A stretch of 64,000 nucleotides of DNA, from assembly GCA_015501055.1 (NCBI GenBank), contig JADNYV010000117.1, positions 50,512 through 114,511 on the forward strand, read 5' to 3'. Positions within the stretch are counted from its first letter, which is position 1. The number at the start of each line of letters is the position of its first letter. Below are positions 56,301 through 64,000 of the stretch, piece after piece. Below the pieces are notes generated by a model. It had not been told where the DNA came from. It did no database searches and saw only the letters and a list, made by a program, of their open reading frames with translations. The position numbers and the translations under genes are program-made. This DNA is from Mucidula mucida. Its lineage: Eukaryota; Basidiomycota; Agaricomycetes; Agaricales; Physalacriaceae.

Positions 56301-57559
56301 GATGAGCAAAGATTGCGGCAAGCAATAACGGTACGTACTCTTCCCAAAACCCGTTCAATTATCTCATTGAATAGTAGAAAGCGTCGATGAGCTAATGCGT
56401 TTGGGGTATTCTCGACTAATCTGCGGCTGGGGTCCACATAATTCTCAAGCGCGTCCACCATAAAGACAGCACAGTTGTTCGAGTCTAGTTAGACAGTAAT
56501 GGGTAGCTCGGCCCAGAGATGTGAGGGTGAAGGGGTGTGCTGGGCAAGCCACCAGTCTACACAATGCTGGAGAGTAGGCGGGAGATCCTCACAAAGTGAG
56601 TCGCCGTAGTGTGTTTGTCCCGTCTCGCCATTAATGACTAACGGAACCCAGTGAGGGTTATCGTTGACCTTCCCAAGATTGACGCCGGTGACTAGAGTGC
56701 CGCGCTCGTTTATTATTGTGTCTCCCACTCCGCGAAGCCAAGGATGTTGGTACGACTGCCTGTCACGTGCCTTGTACTGACTGACGAGCACATTTGTGAA
56801 CTCACACAGCTCAACGCGGACATTGGACAGTCCCAGACGGTCACGAGCCCTCTCTGCGAGAAGACTGAGCTGGATGTTCACCAGTGAACTGGACCACCAC
56901 CCATCACCGACCATCTGATACAGATGATGAACCGGCATATCATCCTGCAAGATGCCAATAGACTGGTCCCATGGCATATCCTTTATGTACTCCCAGGTCT
57001 GTCGAGCAGCACGCTCACGTTCAGGATACTTCGGCTGATGCATATGCTTCGCGACATATTCAGACAACTTCTGCCATTGGCTTCAAATGGTCTGAATCTC
57101 CGCAAACTCCTTCCATAAGGCGGCGACGAAGAGAGGGAAATGGGTGACGGTCGAGGAACCATTGTCGGCGAGATGGACATAACGGATGGACTGCATGCCA
57201 TCAAGCCATGCTTGGTGCGTAAGCTTGTAGATCTGATGGGAAGCCGACGTGGCGGGCATTGTGAGGTAACAAAGCTGGGAAATGGTATGGTCGGAGACGA
57301 CGTCGGGCTTGTGTGTAGAGAAGAATTGTGTGATGATATTGTCCTGAAGGGAAGTTTTTCCCTGGAAGATAGGCATAGTGAATGTGCAGAGGTCACGAAG
57401 CGACCCTTTGGGAATGAGCTGGTTACGGATGGTGTCGGGAATGAGCAAGGCGGCATTAGCTGCCCGCTGCACTTTCGGAGGAGTATCCTTGTAGATTTTT
57501 CCTTTACCGAGCCATTCAGAGGGGTCAAACTGACTCATAGTGCAAAACGATTTGGTCAT
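53315..57559 (-). pseudogene. Ulp1 protease - DDE transposase fusion, four stop codons
   Basis: Five exons (57559-56339, 56289-55384, 55332-54907, 54853-53813, 53764-53315), all phase 0, give one frame of 1,347 codons. Codons 1-400 are an Ulp1/SENP-type cysteine protease with H303 (NPHWVPLVI), D320 (YGDSL) and C363 (NNCAVF). Codons 410-640 are a Ser/Pro-rich then Asp/Ser-acidic linker, followed by a charged coiled coil. Codons about 780-940 hold HTH regions, the second like the Tc5/CENP-B type (FRCSEAFVKKFM). The DDE_1 catalytic core has D968 (VNTDQTQ), D1093 (WKIDCWSVHK) and D1131 (WQPLDVGLQ). Stops at codons 159 (TGA), 357 (TAA), 642 (TGA) and 1197 (TAG) each fit one C-to-T change, and the frame is otherwise kept throughout. 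Function: TA-target transposase with a deSUMOylase-like domain. Confidence 0.85.
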
Positions 57560-57804
57560 GGTAGGTGGTTGAAGTTTGCGTATTGATGTGGGTGCCGGTA
57601 TTCGGTGGTATACTTTATTTTAGTGTATCCCCATATATATCTAAGTTCTAGGCTTTCGGTCTCGCGCAGTACCTAAAATAAGTTATGCTGAATCATTAGG
57701 ACTATGTCATGGCCGAAATAAGTTGAAGCTCTGGGTGCGAACCTAATGCATATCAGATAACGGATCACGGTCAATTTCGAAGCTAGATCCTGTAAGTTCA
57801 CTGC
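57560..57804. promoter_or_regulatory. Transposase promoter and right subterminal region
   Basis: About 290 bp between the transposase start and the right end. On the minus strand, TATAT near 57,635 and the ATATC/GCGAACC units are the only visible elements. Confidence 0.45.
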
Positions 57805-57830
57805 ATATCGGATCACAGACCGCGAACCTA
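57805..57830 (+). repeat. Right subterminal repeat
   Basis: One unit (ATATCGGATCACAGACC then GCGAACCTA) directly against the right terminal repeat; a weaker second unit is near 57,739-57,776. Confidence 0.6.
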
Positions 57831-57847
57831 CGGTCGAAACACTACAG
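57831..57847 (-). repeat. Right terminal inverted repeat
   Basis: CGGTCGAAACACTACAG on the plus strand, followed by TA at 57848-57849. Confidence 0.9.
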
Positions 57848-57913
57848 TACTGGCAAGAGAATCAGAAATAAGCTCGTTCACCATGATGCACTATTTACCT
57901 TAAATGAATAGAA

Positions 57914-59105
57914 GTCGTTTTGTCCGCATTTATCTGGAGACTGCGAAATTTACGCCTTTGCCTCCAGTGTTTGGGGTGACCTCCGATATGATCTGTACCG
58001 CGAGGTCCATGCCGTCGTCAATCAGCGCATTGAAGATAAACCTTTCCGCTGCATCGAAGATATGCGGGACGAAACTCCCACGCCGTTCCCGATATCGGTC
58101 TCCCTCAGATGTAGGGTATGCACAACAAAGTGGCATGTCCCAAGTCTTGCCAGACCAACCGTACCATTCTATTCTTTCGCAGACCCACAGTCTCGCTTCT
58201 CTCAACCTGACTATAAGAATACACGAATACGACGATCAGACGGATGCTAACGACCGGGACCAGATACTGATGCTCGTGAATTCGCTCAAAGTCATGCCGA
58301 CGGAAACTGTCACCTTCCTCCCCCAACTTTCGTCTCTGGACATTCGAATGTATAGTCACCGTACCCCGTGTTATTTAGAGTGCTTTGGGCCGGTTGGCAG
58401 TTTTGGTCAAGACGCGCTGGAAAGGAAATGGAAGGTACGGTCCGGAAAGGCACCAAGTGGCACACTAGTAAGCGAAAGGCTGGTGAGACCGTTCATACAG
58501 TTAGAACGAACGAGTAGTTGTTTGAGTGAATACAGGGAATCGTCAGCCAAGCGAAGGTCAGGATGAAGATAAACCTCCCGTAGAAGAGGAAGTGTCAGAG
58601 CATTGATGACGGGCACCGACATGATATCGAGCTTGCTCATTTTCGAGCAGGTGATCGGAGTGTATGTCGGTCCGTTCTCACCGTCGTCGAAATCCCACTC
58701 AGGCATGGAGAGGATTTCAAGCGACGGACACCGCCCAATCAGACTCATCCATTTTCTAGGCCCCTCTTCCTCTTCCTCGTCATCGAAGTCGATGTCCTGG
58801 TCCATAGGACAAAGGTCCAGCTCCGTGATTTGATCCCATGGGAATACAACACCCAGCATACCCTCACCAAGAGATAATTTCGTGAGACGAGGACAGTCAT
58901 CGAAAGCAGACTCTCAAACTGAATATCCATGCAGCCCGGGCGGCGGAACACAATCAAGACTCACGGCCTCAAGGCGAGGAAGTCGAGTAGGAAATGACGC
59001 GTAGAGAGTATCTAAGCTCCCTGCCAAATCCGACAGCACGAATTCCCGCCACCGGTACGACTCCGCCAGGACGATGTCGAGCATGCGTTGTAGGATCGAG
59101 GGACG
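57914..59105 (-). pseudogene. F-box copy 3b, truncated, with internal inversion
   Basis: Minus-strand similarity to 34861-36661 starts near 59105 (QRMLDIVLAESYRWRE) and ends at 57914 (VNFAVSR), so the F-box itself is missing. It carries a stop near 58,920 and frame changes. In its middle, 58166-58433 reads as the same gene on the opposite strand (LNLTIRIHEY ... LSSLDIRMYSH), flanked by 8-bp inverted repeats. It lies just outside the right end of the large transposon. Confidence 0.85.
58166..58433 (+). repeat. 268-bp inversion within the F-box 3b pseudogene
   Basis: Bounded by ACCGTACC (58158-58165) and GGTACGGT (58434-58441). Reading the segment backwards restores colinearity with 36,085-36,355 of copy 3a on both sides. 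Confidence 0.8.
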
Positions 59106-59303
59106 GACAACAGTTAGTTCAGCTCACAAATTGCGTGAGTTGGCACCAAAGTGGCGCCGTGGCGTTATGAACACATCTAGCTGCGGGATTCCAAACAATA
59201 AATTGACTAGTATTCTAAAAGTTAATACACCTGCAAGTAGACGAGAGTAGAGCGAGAAATTCCACGAAAGAAACACTATACAAATGGAAGAGAGGAGGAG
59301 ATA

Positions 59304-60078
59304 TCAGAGCTTGGGGCGGGTATTATTGACTGTACTATGGACGGCAGAGACGTAAAGCTTGTCCTTTTCTCGGTCCCAGATCTACGGGGTTATGAGTTGA
59401 AGAAGACGGAAAGTAATGACAAGCAACTGACCTCGCAGCGGGCAGTCCGAATGCGACCGTGGATGTAAACAGAGTTGGACAAGACACGAAGTTTCGTTCC
59501 CCTGTACGAATGGTAAGGCGCGTAGATTAGAATGGAAATGGAAACGTACATCTTGGCAGGCTGGTGCCATATCATATTGAGCGATTGGGATATGCCGGTG
59601 CCGTCTGCACCGATAGCAGCACCTAGCACAACGAGCGATGATACAGAACATCTACCAGAATCCGTCAAGCGTGGAATCGATACAAGGCAGAGGGACGCAC
59701 GGGTCGACGATGTACGCAGCGCAGGCGCCATGGAGCGTTCCATACACATTACACATATCTACGTGACATCGTCAGCTGTGCATTCTGAGCAATCTATATT
59801 GCCCGCCCCTCACCTGGCAGCACATCGATCTCAACGACAGTCTGCCCTTGCGCTGCAGCGCCCTTTGCGTCCCTGCCCCAGATATTCATCTCCACGAGCC
59901 TCAGCCGGCGACCGACTTGAGCACCATACGACTCCTCGCGCCCGTTGACAAAGTAGGCGAAAATGTTGGCGCCAAGGCGCTTTTCGTTGTCGGACACGTT
60001 GCCCTTGATCGCTGAGACGTCTATATCTGCCGCGGCTGGCAGCGAATGCAAGAAAGAGAGTGGGGTAGACGTCGACAT
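59304..60078 (-). CDS. Hot-dog fold thioesterase, second gene
   Basis: Five exons: 60078-59814, 59758-59701, 59651-59550, 59501-59432, 59381-59304, 190 residues. The signature is TLHGACAAYIVD (H98, G99), where the usual HGG reads HGA. The ending RTARCEIWDREKDKLYVS matches the family. Exon boundaries fall at the same places as in the thioesterase at 18296-19038, so the two genes share an ancestor, though the proteins have diverged strongly. Acyl-CoA or another thioester is the expected substrate. Confidence 0.88.
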
Positions 60079-60942
60079 GGATAGGCAAGGGACTGAGCTC
60101 CCGGGCCCATCAAAGACGCGTCCAAGTTATATTGGATCGTCGACGTCGACTTGTTCGGCAGGATGACTCATCCGAGGTCGTCCTGTCACCGCGAATGCCG
60201 TTTTCTCCAACCGCCAGCCTCCAGGCCGAAATGGAGCTCTGCATTCCATGATAGCTGTCCATGAGAAAAAGAGAACATCTGCATAGGAACCGGTTTCTAC
60301 GAATTGGGCCACGCGATTTCCTCTATAACCTTGACGGTACCGGGGAATAACCGAAGAAGGTTGTCCTCGATGGTTCTTCTTCTTCTACCAAAGCGAGAGC
60401 CATGATGGTTCGACGCGGTGGCTCGAATGCGGTCCACCCTCTGCCAGACCGTGGCATCCCCGGTGCCAGAGAAGACTCAGACATTGAAGCATTGTACATT
60501 ACCCGCCGTTTATTAGAGTCGGCGGGACGATGATTTCGCAGCCGAAAGAACACTGGAGGTAAGAAAGCATGTAGCATGAGGTTCATGGGAAAGGAAGACC
60601 GTACTCTAAAGTAACAGGTATTCCGTCCTGGATATCGCCATACAAGCTTCGAGGGGAGCATCTCGCAAGTTGAGGCCCTTCCTAGAGAGGTAGGTAGAAA
60701 ACCCATGATAGATCCTAATGAGAAACGACAAGCGAAAACAGTATGGACGAATGAGAGCTATCACTTCTCCGCCAGAAGACAAACCTACCATTGCTTCCGC
60801 TCTCTTCTTCTACGTCTGCTCTGCAACGCCATAGCCGTAAAGCTTCCTAGAAGCAACCGTTTTCGCAGAACCCGCAGACACGCTTTGAAGTTTGAAGTAA
60901 TGTTTCCACAAAAGACGGAGCTAAGAGATCTCATGAGTGAGT
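60079..60942. other. Spacer, no supported gene
   Basis: Frames at 60127-60312, 60323-60706 (minus) and 60705-60968 (plus) show no family or splice structure. Confidence 0.45.
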
Positions 60943-62045
60943 ACTATCCGTACCGGTGGTCCGGATAATCACCTAGAAGCGGTTAAAGTGAGGATAAGTC
61001 CCAGAATACAGCATTTCCCGGCCTCGATAATTTAAGAATCTGAATCAAATACCCTTTTTCCATCTCTGAGCGAAGCAGTGAGAAAATAGACGAATGGGAG
61101 GTATATGCGCAAGCATCAAAACTCACTGATCAGATCAGTGTTTGGGGTATTTCAGGCGCTGGAGGTTCCCAGGTTTCTGGGAAAGCTATAGTACATAAAT
61201 ATACCAGGTATGTAGTAGTCTAGCCTGACCTCTACTAACTTAGAGGAGTGACGAAGCTTTATACCTCGAAATGAGTCGTCGAAGCGTGATGTAACGTGAC
61301 GCTTGACTTGGTGAATAGTCACGCTCTGACAGTCGGATGCATCGATAGCTTCGTCTGTGTTTTCTCTGTTAAAAAATAATAGCCATTCAGTGTATTGAGC
61401 ATGGATCTATGTACTATAGTTTTCCCAGACCTCCTGGGAACCTCCAGCGCCTGAAATACCCCAAACACTGATCTGATCAGTGAGTTTTGATGCTTGCGTC
61501 GCGGTTTTCATATACCTCCCATTCGTCTATTTTCTCACTGCTTCGCTCAGAGATGGAAAAAGGGTATTTGATTCAGATTCTTAAATTATCGAGGCCGGGA
61601 AATGCTGTATTCTGGGACTTATCCTCACTTTAACCGCTTCTAGGTGATTATCCGCGGATAGTACCGGTGAAGCGGATAATCACCTAGAAGCGGTTGAAAT
61701 CGCGGTGAATGCTCTCCCTGCTATGTCTGCCTCGCAACTTGTTGAGCACATGAATTATATATACAGAAATACACCTTCTGACAGCTCCTTGGGACGAACA
61801 ATGTAGGTATGCGGAGAAGAGACAGGTGTGGGAAACAAGATGATGACGTCATTCTCATCACTCACTCGAATGCTGTCTACGCAAAGCATTTATCGAGGCC
61901 TCCCCTCTAAAAATTTGTACAAATGTAGTTCAAGTATGCATGATCAGGATTCTTGAAAGTTTGCAGCCAAAAGGTTCACTTGTTCAAGAGCTATCCTCAA
62001 ATTAACCGCTTCTAGGTGATTATCCGCTCCACCGGTACGGATAGT
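60943..62045. mobile_element. Foldback MITE cluster
   Basis: The outer ends share ACTATCCGTACCGGTGG (60943-60959 and, inverted, 62029-62045) followed by GATAATCACCTAGAAGCGG. Inside, about 60960-61196 and 61410-61655 form long inverted arms of some 235 bp that are nearly identical, a foldback element. A second, shorter element with ends of the same type occupies about 61672-62030. No ORF of note is present, so both would depend on a transposase elsewhere. Confidence 0.75.
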
Positions 62046-63141
62046 GATTGACTAAAAAACGCGTCACTGTTAAGAGATCTTACCTCGATAGCCGTTGAAT
62101 GGCTTCAACGCACTCACAAACGATCTAAACTGGCAAAAGACACTATACATCCATGTTAACACAGCCTGGCTGTATCTGTATAGTAGTACCGTGAATTGTA
62201 GATGGCGGTATTACAAGCTGGCAGCTGCACCGTCCGAAGTCTAAGGACGACGCCTTTGAAGACATGGGTGGGTTATGGTCTTGGGGTCTCGATGAACAAC
62301 GTTATACCGCAGAATTGGCTTCTCCAGTCTGAAAAAACGTCACCTTCGCCAACGCATGATAGAAACTCAAGCACGTACCCCCATCTTCTCACGTCATCCG
62401 CTGGTTTCTCTTGACGGATTTAGTACTTGCCTACAATCAATGACATGGCTTCCGAAGCAGATGACACGGCCCCGCTGCAACTTGCACGCCAGTAGTATGC
62501 GACAGGAGATGCTTGCTTTGGAGGAGGCCGACTGACAAGAGAAGACGTGGCGAAAAAGAAGGCTCAGAACAACGTAGGTCGAACGACATGACCTGGAGAA
62601 AGTGCGTGAGTATCAAGCCGGGTGCGCTCTCCGTTGGCGCCATGTTAATGCTAGACAAACAGCAACCTGACGACAATGAAGGACCTCCCTCGAAACTAGC
62701 TCTTGCACCATCGTCTCCGCTCAGACTACATAGATAGAGCGGATATTGGGTTCGCCGAGAGATGTGTCTCGCGACGTGGAGAAAACATTGGCCATAGTGG
62801 GACGTGTTTCAATGTTCGAACTTCTTCTTCACACTCAATGGAAAGAAACCTGGTTGTTATCGCTCCAAGACAACTGGCAGTCGGCATCGTACTTGACTGA
62901 ACGAAAGCCACCACTACAAAAGTACACCATGCAAGGGCGAATATGCGATTCGAGGCCAACGTCCAGCTACGATGAGAGCTGATCAGCATCGTTCCCGCTA
63001 TTATACGAAGCACACTTACACATGAAAGGAATCAAACTGGTACCAGATACAACGTAAAATCTAAGGCAACGATAAGTATTGATGATAGAGGTTTACGTGA
63101 CAACTAACGGCACAAGAACCAGTTGCTCGCTGCGCTTGCAA
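62046..63141. other. 1.1 kb spacer, no supported gene
   Basis: Several short frames on both strands (for example 62726-63013 minus) without family marks. Contains the 3' flank of the La-related gene. Confidence 0.45.
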
Positions 63142-64000
63142 TCATCTTGTCCGCTGCCTCTTCTTCTGCATCTGCGCTGAGCTGCCAGAGCCTAAAGCTT
63201 TGTCGACAGCTTGAACGCGGACTTTTTCAGGCACCTTATCCCAATATAGCTCCTCCCGGCGTCCTTGCACAATTTCCATCTCGATTGGCGTCGTCCCGCC
63301 TTCCACACCGGTACCATCCAATCCAGTATCCTGCGTAAGACGCCGTTCACCGAACCAAGTGTTCAGCTTGCGCGCGTCATGTGGAGTGGCGAGGCGTAAA
63401 TGACACTACAACGTACATGAGTAAGATACATATGGAGGAAGCGAAGACATACGGTATCCATGCCCTTGTTGAAGTCAACGTAATCTATCTCGCTACCGGC
63501 CTGTGAGAAAAGACTACGAAGAGTGGTCTTGTTGGTCTGAGAGTGGACGTGCTTGACGAAGATCAGACAATCGGGTGGGAATGGCGAATCGCGCGACAGC
63601 GCATTGTCCTGGGGTGGCGGCGAGCTTGAACGTGCACGCTTCGAAATTGAAGCTGGTCGCGGCGCATTGTTTTGATGGGCCGCTATTTGGTCTACTAGTT
63701 CGCCGCGATACGCTAGGTATTTTCCTTGAGTTGGTCCCAACGGTCCTTCTGCAACACGCGCAGTCCAAACTTGACCGCTGCTTCGTGTTCAGTAGTTGGA
63801 GATGTACCTGAAGTGTCCGTGCGTTCCCATGTCCAATCTTGAAGAAGCAGGCGCACGTCTTCAAGGTTGAGGAGCGTCACCAAGGAGAAGCTTTTGGGTT
63901 TTGGCGCTTCCCCAGGTTTATCGAGATGGTGGGGCAGGAATGATATTCCTTGTACACGATCGGAAGTGGGATTGGGGGTGGAAGAGCCTGATATTAGGGT
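63142..64000 (-). CDS. La-related protein (LARP7-like), 3' part
   Basis: The gene enters from the right edge. Exon 63453 upward and exon 63405-63142 are joined by a 47-nt intron (63406-63452). Upstream sequence reads SFSLVTLLNLEDVRLLLQDW, then LRVLQKDRWDQLKE, LAYRGELVDQIAAH, a Ser/Pro-rich linker, and a C-terminal RRM-like unit (CLIFVKHVHSQTNKTTLRSL, IDYVDFNKGMDTCHLRLA), ending in a basic tail (QKKRQRTR). This is the layout of fungal La-related proteins that bind U-tailed or telomerase RNA. A one-base gap in an A run near 63,724 shifts the frame between KE and YLAYR; five A instead of four would restore it. The La motif and start lie outside the window. Confidence 0.75.

Larger units (their letters stand above)
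42928..57847 (-). mobile_element. 14.9 kb TA-flanked transposon with Ulp1-DDE and TET/JBP genes
   Basis: Perfect 17-bp terminal inverted repeats (CTGTAGTGTTTCGACCG) at 42928-42944 and 57831-57847 are bounded on both sides by TA, the target duplication of the Tc1/mariner/pogo group. The catalytic protein inside is a pogo/Tigger-type DDE_1 transposase fused to an Ulp1 protease, so ends and enzyme agree. Both main genes are on the minus strand. Cargo: a TET/JBP dioxygenase, a fragment of ribosomal protein P0 and a small Arg-rich ORF. A 5,669-bp Gypsy element lies inside (44101-49769); without it and its duplication the transposon is 9,246 bp. Confidence 0.85.

Noticed and set aside
42928..57847. 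Interpretation as a KDZ transposon because of TET/JBP
   Set aside because: No KDZ-type transposase motifs are seen; the DDE core, HTH and TA duplication are of pogo/Tigger type.
60921..62098. TAAGAGATCT on both sides of the MITE cluster as target duplication
   Set aside because: The copies lie about 12 and 42 bp away from the ends, so they do not abut the element.
1..64000. CRISPR arrays, operons or prokaryotic signals
   Set aside because: Spliceosomal introns, an intron-containing tRNA and fungal families throughout; no spaced short repeats.

Overview
The window is nuclear DNA of a mushroom-forming basidiomycete (Agaricomycetes type). Protein genes are broken by many 45-57 nt GT-AG introns, with at least two GC-AG introns that start GCAAGT. 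There are several expanded F-box families, a tRNA gene with its own intron, and the mobile-element set typical of such fungi: a Helitron, a chromodomain Ty3/Gypsy retrotransposon, a large TA-flanked DNA transposon with a TET/JBP dioxygenase, and MITEs. No species is claimed.

Layout. 1-5.7 kb: F-box genes and duplicated, partly decayed fragments. 5.9-8.0 kb: a 13-exon MFS sugar transporter. 8.8-12.6 kb: a short-chain dehydrogenase and an O-fucosyltransferase-like Golgi-type enzyme. 14.7-21.9 kb: a housekeeping stretch with two unrecognised proteins, an acyl-CoA-thioesterase-like gene divergent from an AlkB-like dioxygenase, and a nucleotidyltransferase-fold protein. 22.1-25.9 kb: a decayed Helitron whose exact ends can be read, because the un-interrupted copy of its target lies at 1.35-1.6 kb. 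26.3-36.7 kb: F-box genes, duplicated DNA and a tRNA-Lys(CUU). 37.6-42.6 kb: an inverted pair of genes for a small secreted repeat protein, and a second dehydrogenase copy with a one-base deletion. 42.9-57.8 kb: a 14.9 kb transposon. 57.9-64 kb: an F-box pseudogene with an internal inversion, a second thioesterase, a foldback MITE cluster and the 3' part of an La-related protein gene.

The main find is the element at 42,928-57,847. It has 17-bp perfect terminal inverted repeats inside a TA duplication. It carries a 1,347-codon gene joining an N-terminal Ulp1-type cysteine protease to a C-terminal pogo/Tigger-type DDE transposase, a TET/JBP 2-oxoglutarate dioxygenase (DNA 5-methylcytosine oxidase family), a small arginine-rich ORF and a captured fragment of ribosomal protein P0. 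The TET/JBP gene is split by a 5.67 kb Gypsy element that still shows its 5-bp target duplication. Four stop codons in the transposase gene are all explained by C-to-T changes, as expected of methylation-linked decay. The combination suggests a transposon that carried its own tool against DNA methylation and was later inactivated.

A second theme is inverted duplication: F-box 1, F-box 2, F-box 3, the dehydrogenase and the small secreted protein each occur twice or more with at least one copy in opposite orientation, and often one copy is broken by a single-base indel. Some of these indels could be assembly errors.
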